NCBI GenBank assembly: GCA_002379855.1
Contig: DFUX01000087.1
Span: forward strand, 13,661 to 26,634
DNA length: 12,974 nucleotides
From: Cloacimonetes bacterium UBA4175
Lineage (GTDB): Bacteria; Cloacimonadota; Cloacimonadia; Cloacimonadales; Cloacimonadaceae
Reading direction: 5' to 3'
The notes beneath the pieces are model-generated. The model saw nothing but the letters and a program-made list of their open reading frames with translations. It was not told the DNA's origin and did no database searches. Below are positions 6,930-12,974 of this stretch, piece after piece. The stretch's first letter is position 1. Each line of letters begins with the position of its first letter. Position numbers and translations under genes: made by a program.

Positions 6930-9917
6930 CTAATGTATCAGCACTATCTTGCGGGTTTCCCGCCTGGTTCCCTGTTCCAGTCTGACGAAGTAAACACCGG
7001 AGGCCACACGTTGGCCCTGGGCGTTGCGGGCATTCCAGGTATAGACGTGTTTTCCTTCCGGAAGTTGTCCCTGGGCAAGTTTCTGAACCAACTGCCCACG
7101 GATATTGTAGATCGCCAGGCTGGTTTTGGAACTTTTGCTTACATTAAATGTGATGTGGGTGTCTGTCTTGAATGGATTGGGGTAACTGGAAAGGCCAGGC
7201 GTCACGGGCGGAGTATGGGTTCTGGCGGAGCTGGAGGGGTTAATTTTCTGTTCTGTCAGCCTCACATTGATGGATTTGGGGTTTTCGCCTGTTTTAAGCT
7301 GTATCCAGTAATAATTGTTGGGGCAAATGATGTCTCCAAGTTCAGTCTGGGGAGTCCACGGCGTCCATTCAATCAGGCCTACGTTGTCAAACATGGCCTG
7401 GGCGTTTCCTGTTCCAGAATTGGTGCAGGTAAGGCGAATATCGTAATACCAGACATTGGCGGGGATGCTCAGTTCTTTCTGATACCAGGTCCAGTCTGTA
7501 GTACCGTTTATATCTGCGCTGATGTATTCAGAGCCAACCATGTATCCATCGCGGGCATTGTAATAACGGATCATTATGTTCGCGTTCGAGGCGTTCACTG
7601 TCTTGATCCAGCCATGCAGGGTAAAGCTTTTGGTGTTGTCATACCACTTGCAGCGTTTCTTGATGGTGGCGGTTTTGGTGTTGCCCGCCGCCGGGGAAAG
7701 CAACGCGCTACGCAGACCGTCAAAAGCGCCTTGGTAGGCAAACTCGTCCACATCCCACAAAGTGCAGCCCTCATCTTCAAAATTGCCATACCAGACAGTC
7801 TCGGCGCCAAAACGTGCCTGCGCGTCAGAGACCGGACTCACCGAGTCAAGCGACCGAATGCTGCCGTAACGGGGCAGTTTGAAAGGTGGAGTGATATTCA
7901 CGGATTCTGACTGTGGATAGAGATGCTGATTGTAAACGTAATGATGGCTCGTGACGTTTGCATCAGTGTTTGAGACCAGCACTCTGGCAGACATGTCCTG
8001 ATGATCCACCATCAATTTTGTATTCATTTGGCTGCTGCGCATGGCCAGATAATCCAGGATATGGCTTCCCAACTGGCCTGTGGCGGGCTTGGGGATGTAG
8101 TTGTCGATAAACACCGGTTTTACAGTATAGTTTGAAAAGCCTTCCCTATCCGCGTCCGCATAGAGGATCATGGAGGGCATGGTCTCTGGATATTCCAGGT
8201 CAAAGGCGAAGTTACCCAGAGAATGTGCTATCAGCTTGCCCTGATAGATTTCCAGGCCCTGTATGATGTGCGGATGATGCACTATTACCAGATCCGCACC
8301 CGATTCTATGGCAAAGTGCCGGATTGCCACATCCCACATGTGAGGAACGTCTGTTTTGAGCAGATAGTCCTCATCTTCCACATCCCCCGCAAAGGGATTA
8401 CCCTTGTCATAACCGCTGCCCGGAGCCAGGGAATACTCGCTGCCTCCATGCAGTTCCATTACTTTCAAATCTGCCACACCCTCCACCGCGGCCAGTTGTT
8501 GCAGCATATAATAAGGGGTCATGTAGGCAAAGCCGAACTTATTGTAACCAGCCTGCAGATAGGGTTGGGCGTTGTTATATTGCCCGGTGCGGTCGCTGCT
8601 TGCCAAAAAGGCTATGTTAAGGCCATTGCGGTTGATAAAAGACGGGGTGTAGGCCTCATAGGAGTTAGCTCCGGCGCCGCTGAAGGCGATCCCATTCTGT
8701 TCCAGCAGGCATGTCATCTGGTTAAGCCCTTCCAAACCATAATCCAGGGTATGGTTGTTGGCAAGGGAAACCTTGTCTATTCCCGCGTAAACCAGGCCGC
8801 TGATATTGGCGGGGTTGCCCCGGTAAGCCACGCTTTTGGTGGGATGGCGGTTGCCCTGGTTTGTGAGCACCACTTCCAGGTTTGCCACTGTGATGTCGGC
8901 CGCGTTGCCAAGCAGGTCAAGAGTGGAGGCAAAGATGGCGTTGACTCCCTGGTTGGGTATAATGCCGTCCCCGGATTCATATCTGCGCGCCAGCATAATG
9001 TCGCCGACAAAATTCATCCGCAATGGCAGGGTGTCCGGCCCCTGATCCACATTGACCAGACACGATGCCATGCCCCACCTGCCTGTATTGTCGGTCACTC
9101 TCAACGTCGCCCGGTAGGGATGGTTGTCGGTGACCGTGTAAACGTGGTAGGGATTGGCTTCGGCGCTGGACAGGCTGTCGCCGAAATCCCAAGAATAAGT
9201 AAAACTGTTGCTGTCGGGGTCTGTCACGCTGCTGTAGAACTGCACTCCCACAATGCGTTTTCCCGAGCTGTTTCTGCCCTGAAAGCTGATCTGGTGGGAC
9301 ACCGATACCGTGGGAGCCACAGCCAGATCCGAACTGATATCTATAATGGTATCCAGATAGAAGCTCCTGCTGCTCACGCCATCCAGGTCGTTGACATAAA
9401 TCAATGAATTGATCCGGGGCAGATAATCGAAAAAGGAATACCAGTCGCTGGCAATAGGCAGTTGATAGAGGTTCCAGACGCCATGTGAAAAAGCTCCCTG
9501 ATAGACCGGAACCCAGGTTTCGAGATCCAGGACGCGCGAACCGGAGAACGAGTAAAAAAGCTCATTAATGCCGTCGCTGAAACCGATACCCTGGATTTTA
9601 GCGCCGTTGGCGGTTTTGGCGGCGACTTGGAATACCGCTCCCGAATCCACCAACACCGGGTTTATAAACTGTTGTTTCCAAGTGTTACCATAGAGATGAA
9701 GGGACCAGGCGCTTCCGTCGTGGGTGCCCGAACTGGTCAATTGCCAGGAATTGGGGTTCAGGTCTTCATCTTCCCAGGATACCAGGTTCACAGAGCCGCT
9801 TTCAAAATCCTCGATGATGTCATATCTCAAATCCGCAAACACGATCTGTGGCATGAGCGACAACACCCCAAGCGAAATCAGCAAGGTGCGAATGACGGGT
9901 TTTCTGCCTGGTTCCAT
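6930..9917 (-). CDS. Secreted CapA-family metallophosphatase-like protein with PKD and C-terminal sorting domains
   Basis: This 995-residue exported protein is modular. A signal peptide covers 1-28 (cleavage after VFA). A beta-sandwich, carbohydrate-binding-like region covers about 30-195, starting with IIEDFESG. A PKD domain covers about 200-292 (YSWDFGDS at 241-248). A CapA/PGA_cap domain (PF09587, calcineurin-like fold) covers about 298-575. A second jelly-roll-like region covers about 705-850. The sorting tail at 910-995 begins SYPNPF and carries IYNIRGQLV, W961 and SGVYFVRL. CapA metal-ligand motifs look intact: GDIML (D306), NLEVV (E348), ANNHTLDYG (387-389), LHGGSEY (H490), HHPH (547-550) and HSLGNFAF (565-572). 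CapA proteins are linked to poly-gamma-glutamate capsules in Bacillus, but no capBC genes are present, so the substrate here is open. The ATG has a purine-rich GAAGAGAG upstream. The tail resembles type IX secretion or FlgD-like modules and implies surface display. Confidence 0.88.
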   Translation of the reverse strand: MEPGRKPVIRTLLISLGVLSLMPQIVFADLRYDIIEDFESGSVNLVSWEDEDLNPNSWQLTSSGTHDGSAWSLHLYGNTWKQQFINPVLVDSGAVFQVAAKTANGAKIQGIGFSDGINELFYSFSGSRVLDLETWVPVYQGAFSHGVWNLYQLPIASDWYSFFDYLPRINSLIYVNDLDGVSSRSFYLDTIIDISSDLAVAPTVSVSHQISFQGRNSSGKRIVGVQFYSSVTDPDSNSFTYSWDFGDSLSSAEANPYHVYTVTDNHPYRATLRVTDNTGRWGMASCLVNVDQGPDTLPLRMNFVGDIMLARRYESGDGIIPNQGVNAIFASTLDLLGNAADITVANLEVVLTNQGNRHPTKSVAYRGNPANISGLVYAGIDKVSLANNHTLDYGLEGLNQMTCLLEQNGIAFSGAGANSYEAYTPSFINRNGLNIAFLASSDRTGQYNNAQPYLQAGYNKFGFAYMTPYYMLQQLAAVEGVADLKVMELHGGSEYSLAPGSGYDKGNPFAGDVEDEDYLLKTDVPHMWDVAIRHFAIESGADLVIVHHPHIIQGLEIYQGKLIAHSLGNFAFDLEYPETMPSMILYADADREGFSNYTVKPVFIDNYIPKPATGQLGSHILDYLAMRSSQMNTKLMVDHQDMSARVLVSNTDANVTSHHYVYNQHLYPQSESVNITPPFKLPRYGSIRSLDSVSPVSDAQARFGAETVWYGNFEDEGCTLWDVDEFAYQGAFDGLRSALLSPAAGNTKTATIKKRCKWYDNTKSFTLHGWIKTVNASNANIMIRYYNARDGYMVGSEYISADINGTTDWTWYQKELSIPANVWYYDIRLTCTNSGTGNAQAMFDNVGLIEWTPWTPQTELGDIICPNNYYWIQLKTGENPKSINVRLTEQKINPSSSARTHTPPVTPGLSSYPNPFKTDTHITFNVSKSSKTSLAIYNIRGQLVQKLAQGQLPEGKHVYTWNARNAQGQRVASGVYFVRLEQGTRRETRKIVLIH

Positions 9918-9950
9918 TCGTATCTCTCTTCAGATCTCTGGCAAAGAGTG

Positions 9951-9979
9951 GGGGAGCGTCTCCCCAAAGAGGCGCTCCC
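9951..9979 (-). other. GC-rich hairpin with two alternative stems between iorB and the capA-like gene
   Basis: Just after the iorB stop, GGGAGCGTC (9952-9960) can pair with GGCGCTCCC (9971-9979), one G-U pair, 10-base loop. Alternatively GGGGAG (9951-9956) can pair with CTCCCC (9960-9965), 3-base loop. The two stems share bases and exclude each other. On the minus strand the sequence after the stem is CCCACTCTTTG, with no U-run, so this is not a standard intrinsic terminator. It could mark the iorAB mRNA end, attenuate, or stabilise the transcript. Confidence 0.4.
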
Positions 9980-9987
9980 ATGTTTGT

Positions 9988-10554
9988 TTATGCTTCGATG
10001 CCAGCCTTCAGGGCTCGCAGGTTTGCTTCGATGATCAGTTCACCCTTACTGGCAAAGATGGTTTTGATTGCTTCTTCGATCTCTTGCGCGGTGAAGCCCA
10101 GATGCTTGACCGCCGCGCCCAAAACTACGATGTTCATAGCCCGGTTGGCCTTCACCTCTTTGGCGATGGCGTCCGCGTCAATCAACACATGGTTGGCATG
10201 TTTCTTTATCTCCGCGTATATCTTTTCCTCATCGGGATAGGTGGGGATGTTCTTGAAGGGAGTTTTGTTCGCGATCAGCCAACCGTCGGAAGACAGATAG
10301 GGCAGATAGCGCAAAGCTTCCATCGGTTCCACGGCCAGGATCATGTCCGCCTGGCCAAAGGGGATCAGGTCGCTCCAGATCGGGCTGTCGGAAAGGCGCA
10401 AATGGGATTGCACGTCCCCGCCCCGCTGGCTCATGCCGTGCACCTCGGCCTGCTTGAGGTTCCAGCCGCGTTTGAGGGCTGCCGCGCCAATAATCGTCGC
10501 GATGGTCAGGATGCCTTGTCCGCCCACACCGCCCAGGATTATATCTTTCTTCAT
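9988..10554 (-). CDS. iorB: Indolepyruvate ferredoxin oxidoreductase, beta subunit
   Basis: This is the gamma-type (IorB) subunit of indolepyruvate:ferredoxin oxidoreductase, which with IorA oxidatively decarboxylates aryl-pyruvates from tryptophan, tyrosine and phenylalanine to aryl-acyl-CoA while reducing ferredoxin. From the ATG at 10554 it has 188 residues, the usual size. Family motifs are IILGGVGGQGILT at 5-17 and EVHGMSQRGGDVQSHLR at 37-53. FGQADMILAVEPMEALRYLPYL lies near 66-87, and a C-terminal helical region (TAQEIEEAIKTIF) closes the domain. The start is set by ATGA overlap with the iorA stop and by GGAG eight bases upstream. An in-frame ATG 45 bases further up lies inside iorA and would add residues unlike the family. 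The cytoplasmic complex feeds amino-acid fermentation or runs in reverse for biosynthesis. Confidence 0.95.
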   Translation of the reverse strand: MKKDIILGGVGGQGILTIATIIGAAALKRGWNLKQAEVHGMSQRGGDVQSHLRLSDSPIWSDLIPFGQADMILAVEPMEALRYLPYLSSDGWLIANKTPFKNIPTYPDEEKIYAEIKKHANHVLIDADAIAKEVKANRAMNIVVLGAAVKHLGFTAQEIEEAIKTIFASKGELIIEANLRALKAGIEA

Positions 10555-12158
10555 GATGGTATCTCCATTTTGTTTTTCTTTTTCAGCGTTTGTATGCATT
10601 CACGCCGGGGGATGATCACAGATACTCCCTCGTAGGCAAGCTCTTCCTTATAGACGGCTATCATTTCGCCCCAGTTGGCTTTGAGGGGCTTGAACACCCT
10701 GATGTGTTCTCTGGCAACGCCCAGGCCGGCGCAGATGTCTTCCAGCTTGCCAAAGGCGGTGTAGTCCTGTCCTCCGGTCATGCCTGTGGTGGAGTTGTCC
10801 AAAATCACGATCACGACATTGGCGTTTTCGTAGATGCAATCCAGGAGGCCGGTCATGCCAGAGTGGGAGAAGGTGGAGTCACCGATCACGGCGACGGCGG
10901 GATACAGGCCGGCGTCCGAGGCGCCTTTAGCCATGGTGATGCTGGCTCCCATATCCACGCAGGAATTGATGGCGTTGTAGGGGGGCATGAAACCAAGGGT
11001 GTAGCAGCCGATGTCGCTGAAAACGTGTCCCCTTCCGTATTCCTTGAGGGCTTCGCTCAGAGCCAGGAAGCTGTCGGCATGGGGGCATCCCACGCACAAA
11101 GCAGGCGGACGGGGGCTGACCACTTCAGGGATGGGTTGGCCCATGGTATCGGGCAGGCCCAAAGCCTGGGCGACCTTGTTGGGATTGAGTTCTCCATCCC
11201 TCGGGATGCTGCCGTCCAGCCTTCCCTTGATCGGCTTGCTGCCTTTCCACGCCAGGCCTTTGAGCATATCCTCCACCAGAGGCATGCCCTCTTCCAGCAC
11301 CAGCAGGCTGTTGCAACTGTCATAGAGCTCACGCAATTCCTTAACAGGCAGGGGATACTGGCAAATCTTGACCACGGGGTGGGGTATTGGCTTGCCCTGA
11401 TACGCTTCGCGCAGATAGTTGTAGGCCAGGCCGGTGGCTACAATGCCCAGGGATTTGTCGCTTCCGCTAAAGTCGCACGAATTGAATGGGCTGCTTTTGG
11501 ATTCCTGCTCGAAGTCCTTTTGCAGTTCGATCAGGTGTTTGTATTTTTTGCGCGCCACGGCTGGGAGCAGCATGAACTGAAACAGGTCATCCGGTTTCTT
11601 CATCTGGTTCTGCGGCAATGCCTGCCTGGTTTTCACGCCTGCCCGGGAATGCGAAAGGCGGGTCGTCAAACGGATCAATACAGGAACCTTGTATTTTTCG
11701 GAAAGCTCGAAGCCGTGAAAGGCCATGTCGTAGCATTCCTGTTGGTTGGAAGGCTCCAATACCGGGATCATGGCAAACCTGCCGTAAAAACGGGAATCCT
11801 GCTCGTTCTGCGATGAGTGCATGCTGGGGTCATCCGCCACCACAACCAGCAGACCGCCGTTCGCGCCTGTGAAGGCTGAGTTCATAAAGGGGTCTGCCGC
11901 GACGTTCAGACCCACGTGTTTCATTGTTACCAGCGCCCGTTTTCCGGTGTAACTCATTCCGATGGCTGTTTCCAGCGCGGTCTTTTCATTGGAAGACCAG
12001 GTGCGGTGGACATTGTTTGCTTCCGCTTGTTTGCTGCGCTGGGCGTATTCGATGATCTCGGTGGAAGGTGTGCCCGGATAACCGTAGAATCCAGAGATTC
12101 CCGCGTCCAGAGCGCCCTGTGCCAAGGCTTCGTCGCCCAGTAACATCATGTTTTCCAT
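10551..12158 (-). CDS. iorA: Indolepyruvate ferredoxin oxidoreductase, alpha subunit (short form without ferredoxin domain)
   Basis: This 535-residue protein is the thiamine diphosphate-binding IorA subunit. The N-terminal pyrimidine-binding half has LLGDEALAQGALDAGI and GYPGTPSTEI (26-35), SSNEKTALETAIGMSY (55-70) and KHVGLNVAADPFMN (80-93). A middle domain covers roughly 235-340. LCVGCPHADSF at 354-364 is the conserved IorA motif. The TPP/Mg motif starts at GDSTFSHSGMTG (426-437) and ends at LDNSTTGMTGGQ (453-464). The protein stops soon after VIIPRREC (514-521), where many archaeal and bacterial IorA proteins continue into a C-terminal domain binding two [4Fe-4S] clusters; no CxxCxxC cluster is seen here. 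The ATG at 12158 has AAAGGAG seven bases upstream. It overlaps iorB by ATGA, so the two subunits are coupled. It is the first gene of the cluster. Confidence 0.95.
   Translation of the reverse strand: MENMMLLGDEALAQGALDAGISGFYGYPGTPSTEIIEYAQRSKQAEANNVHRTWSSNEKTALETAIGMSYTGKRALVTMKHVGLNVAADPFMNSAFTGANGGLLVVVADDPSMHSSQNEQDSRFYGRFAMIPVLEPSNQQECYDMAFHGFELSEKYKVPVLIRLTTRLSHSRAGVKTRQALPQNQMKKPDDLFQFMLLPAVARKKYKHLIELQKDFEQESKSSPFNSCDFSGSDKSLGIVATGLAYNYLREAYQGKPIPHPVVKICQYPLPVKELRELYDSCNSLLVLEEGMPLVEDMLKGLAWKGSKPIKGRLDGSIPRDGELNPNKVAQALGLPDTMGQPIPEVVSPRPPALCVGCPHADSFLALSEALKEYGRGHVFSDIGCYTLGFMPPYNAINSCVDMGASITMAKGASDAGLYPAVAVIGDSTFSHSGMTGLLDCIYENANVVIVILDNSTTGMTGGQDYTAFGKLEDICAGLGVAREHIRVFKPLKANWGEMIAVYKEELAYEGVSVIIPRRECIQTLKKKNKMEIPS
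10563..10566 (-). promoter_or_regulatory. iorB: Ribosome binding site of iorB
   Basis: The minus strand reads GGAG here, eight bases before the iorB ATG at 10554 and inside the last iorA codons. It decides the start in favour of the ATG overlapping the iorA stop rather than the in-frame ATG at 10599. Confidence 0.65.
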
Positions 12159-12165
12159 AATGGTG

Positions 12166-12172
12166 CTCCTTT
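12166..12172 (-). promoter_or_regulatory. iorA: Ribosome binding site of iorA
   Basis: The minus strand reads AAAGGAG here, seven bases before the iorA ATG. It is the strongest Shine-Dalgarno match in the window and confirms the iorA start. Confidence 0.8.
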
Positions 12173-12222
12173 ATCTTTCTATATGTTAGTTAGTTTCTGC
12201 CGCGCAAATGCTTAGCTTGTCC

Positions 12223-12254
12223 ATGCGAAGGGCAAAACTAAACATTTTGCGCAT
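12223..12254. promoter_or_regulatory. Dyad in the iorA upstream region, possible operator or leader hairpin
   Basis: GCAAAA (12232-12237) pairs with TTTTGC (12245-12250) around a 7-base loop. After a 5-base asymmetric bulge, ATGC (12223-12226) pairs with GCAT (12251-12254). It lies 65-96 bases upstream of the iorA start, where a regulator site or leader structure would be expected. On the plus strand it runs into TTTTT, so a weak terminator for rightward transcription is the other reading. Function is inferred from position only. Confidence 0.3.
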
Positions 12255-12484
12255 TTTTACAGTCTCTGGATAGCTCCAAAAAAGTCAAGAACAAAGTGCT
12301 GAAAATGCCTCGCTTCATACTTGAGCTTTTTCGTTTTTGAAGATTTGCGAATGCCGGTGGCAGACCGGATAGCTATATCGCAACTGATAACGGCTCACGC
12401 AGATACCTGTCCTGAGTCCCTGATACTTCGATCTCTTCCTGACCTCCTACTGATTCCCGGGCGATAAATTGCCCAACGGTTGGT

Positions 12485-12518
12485 CAGCGATCAATCAGCG
12501 ATCAATGAGCGATGAGCG
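12485..12518. repeat. 11-bp tandem duplication with degenerate continuation
   Basis: CAGCGATCAAT occurs twice head to tail (12485-12495 and 12496-12506). Shortened derivatives GAGCGAT (12507-12513) and GAGCG (12514-12518) follow. The pattern suggests replication slippage in non-coding DNA. It is too short for a CRISPR or an origin iteron array. Confidence 0.75.
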
Positions 12519-12608
12519 TATGAGGGGCGCAGAGACAGGGCTGGTCTGAGGAGATATAACAAATCAGGGGCTACTTTCCACCTATCCACGACCTTTCCAA
12601 AAGACTGA

Positions 12609-12637
12609 ATCCCGGGTCAAGCAAGCTTGCCCGGGAT
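12609..12637. repeat. CCCGGG-type palindrome, 12-bp stem
   Basis: ATCCCGGG (12609-12616) pairs with CCCGGGAT (12630-12637). Past a single bulged T, CAAG (12618-12621) pairs with CTTG (12626-12629), leaving the loop CAAG. It is GC-rich and has no following T-run. The 13-base left arm ATCCCGGGTCAAG recurs at 12774-12786. Palindromes of this general form are common as dispersed intergenic repeats in bacteria. Confidence 0.75.
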
Positions 12638-12678
12638 GACACGGTATATAGTCTGGTTTGGTCTGTTTCATGGTCGGG

Positions 12679-12761
12679 CTGCCGAAGTCTGTTCGGCAGA
12701 GGCAACGGAGTTGCCTGTTGGGGAGAGACCTCCGGTCTCTGTGGCAAACGGACTTTGCCAC
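12679..12761. repeat. Four-hairpin array forming a diverged 38+7+38 inverted repeat (REPIN-like)
   Basis: Four perfect hairpins are packed into 83 bases. H1 pairs CTGCCGAA (12679-12686) with TTCGGCAG (12692-12699). H2 pairs AGGCAAC (12700-12706) with GTTGCCT (12710-12716). After a 7-base linker, H3 pairs AGAGACC (12724-12730) with GGTCTCT (12734-12740). H4 pairs GTGGCAAA (12741-12748) with TTTGCCAC (12754-12761). H1/H2 and H3/H4 are contiguous. The reverse complement of the left half aligns with the right half at 25 of 38 positions. The 12 stem differences form six compensated base-pair changes, and the only uncompensated change is in a loop. Loops are CAGAC/CGGAC in the long hairpins and TCC in the short ones, in matching orientation. 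It could be a REP/REPIN-type element or a structured RNA. No RAYT transposase is in the window. Confidence 0.8.
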
Positions 12762-12773
12762 CCCTGGCACTGG

Positions 12774-12786
12774 ATCCCGGGTCAAG
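12774..12786. repeat. Second copy of the 13-bp CCCGGG palindrome arm
   Basis: ATCCCGGGTCAAG is identical to the left arm of the palindrome at 12609-12621, in the same orientation, but the complementary right arm is missing here. With the full palindrome it brackets the four-hairpin array. Confidence 0.8.
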
Positions 12787-12792
12787 TGGTTC

Positions 12793-12831
12793 ACGCAGAT
12801 TTACGCGGGAAAAAGACGCAGATTGCCGCGG
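12793..12831. repeat. Imperfect direct repeat ACGCAGATT-NN-CGCGG
   Basis: Two 16-base units at 12793-12808 and 12816-12831 share ACGCAGATT and CGCGG and differ only in the two middle bases (TA versus GC). They are spaced 23 bases apart. No reading frame or protein is supported here. Confidence 0.7.
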
Positions 12832-12876
12832 ATTGATGTGATACAGGTTCAGGATTTGCCCCTATTTTGTTCTTTT

Positions 12877-12905
12877 AATTCGTGTTAATATGTGTAATTT
12901 GTGGA
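12877..12905. repeat. Degenerate AT-rich tandem units
   Basis: Three consecutive units, AATTCGTGTT (12877-12886), AATATGTGT (12887-12895) and AATTTGTGGA (12896-12905), look like diverged copies of one 9-10 base word. They are AT-rich, in contrast to the GC-rich palindromes beside them. Confidence 0.5.
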
Positions 12906-12942
12906 TGATTATTCTAAAAGACTGGTTCCTGGCTCAATCCAT

Positions 12943-12971
12943 CCCACCAAACCGCTGCGCGCTTTGGCGGG
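12943..12971. repeat. Interrupted inverted repeat at the right edge
   Basis: CCC-A-CCAAA (12943-12951) pairs with TTTGG-C-GGG (12963-12971): eight pairs, one A/C mismatch, an 11-base GC-rich loop. No T-run follows within the window on either strand, so a terminator is not supported. The element may continue past the edge. Confidence 0.45.
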
Positions 12972-12974
12972 GAC

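Larger units (their letters stand above)
12159..12974. other. Non-coding, repeat-rich region upstream of iorA
   Basis: About 0.8 kb without a credible gene. The short open frames near 12582-12888 are made of the palindromes and repeats described separately and resemble no protein family I know. The iorA-proximal part should hold the iorA promoter. A TTGACT on the minus strand (about 12280-12285) and an exact TAnnTTTG match (TAGTTTTG, about 12233-12240) are present, but neither has a well-spaced partner element, so I name no promoter. Small dyads also occur at 12354-12368 (CCGGT/ACCGG) and 12459-12474 (GGGC/GCCC). TCACGCAGAT occurs twice, at 12395-12404 and 12791-12800. Confidence 0.7.

Noticed and set aside
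6918..7910. Plus-strand open frame of 330 codons opposite the sorting tail and second beta-sandwich region
   Set aside because: It is antisense to the YPNPF tail and jelly-roll region and has no recognisable domain or ribosome binding site.
8223..9407. Plus-strand open frame of 394 codons opposite the CapA-like gene
   Set aside because: It is fully antisense to a gene with clear domains, its translation shows no family motif, and long antisense frames are expected from codon bias.
10590..11816. Plus-strand open frame of 408 codons opposite iorA
   Set aside because: The minus strand encodes the conserved IorA motifs throughout; the antisense translation is rich in His, Gly and Gln and resembles nothing known.
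12485..12518. Possible CRISPR or iteron array
   Set aside because: There are only two exact 11-base units with no spacers, and no cas or replication genes are nearby.
12679..12761. tRNA or intrinsic terminator reading of the hairpins
   Set aside because: There is no cloverleaf, acceptor stem or CCA pattern, and no T-run follows any stem on either strand.
12582..12888. Small open frames on both strands in the right-hand gap
   Set aside because: They are composed of the palindromes and hairpins; overlapping frames on both strands with no ribosome binding site point to non-coding repeats.

Overview
The window looks like a chromosomal segment of an uncultured anaerobic bacterium of the FCB group. 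Candidatus Cloacimonadota is my best guess, by inference only. The pointers are a secreted protein ending in a YPNPF-type C-terminal sorting module, a second secreted protein with a related beta-sandwich tail, an indolepyruvate:ferredoxin oxidoreductase pair typical of amino-acid fermenters, and a mid-range GC content. I see no rRNA, tRNA, transposase or CRISPR array.

All eight recognisable genes lie on the minus strand, so transcription runs from right to left. From 12158 downwards they are: iorA and iorB (ATGA overlap), which oxidise aryl-pyruvates; a 995-residue exported CapA-type metallophosphatase-like protein with a PKD domain and a sorting tail; xseA (exonuclease VII large subunit); a secreted GHL10/DUF187-type glycosidase-like protein; a Wzx/MOP-family polysaccharide flippase; and two GT-B glycosyltransferases. 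From xseA onwards the genes overlap or nearly touch (an overlap of about 14 bp, then 4 bp, a 1-bp gap, then 4 bp), so xseA to the last glycosyltransferase is probably one transcription unit. The last four genes form part of a surface-glycan cluster. No polymerase or ligase is visible, so the rest would lie beyond the left edge or elsewhere. A 70-bp gap with a GC-rich hairpin separates iorAB from the capA-like gene.

The right-hand 0.8 kb (12159-12974) has no credible gene but is dense in structure. It holds the iorA leader with a dyad, an 11-bp tandem duplication, a long CCCGGG palindrome whose left arm recurs 165 bp further on, and degenerate direct repeats. It also holds a compact array of four hairpins at 12679-12761. 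The array is a diverged 38+7+38 inverted repeat in which every stem difference between the two halves is matched by a compensating change in the partner base. This REPIN-like or structured-RNA-like element is the most unusual thing in the window. Other points of interest are a G10 homopolymer inside the conserved RGGGS motif of xseA, an IorA that ends before the usual ferredoxin domain, and the unusual architecture of the CapA-like protein.
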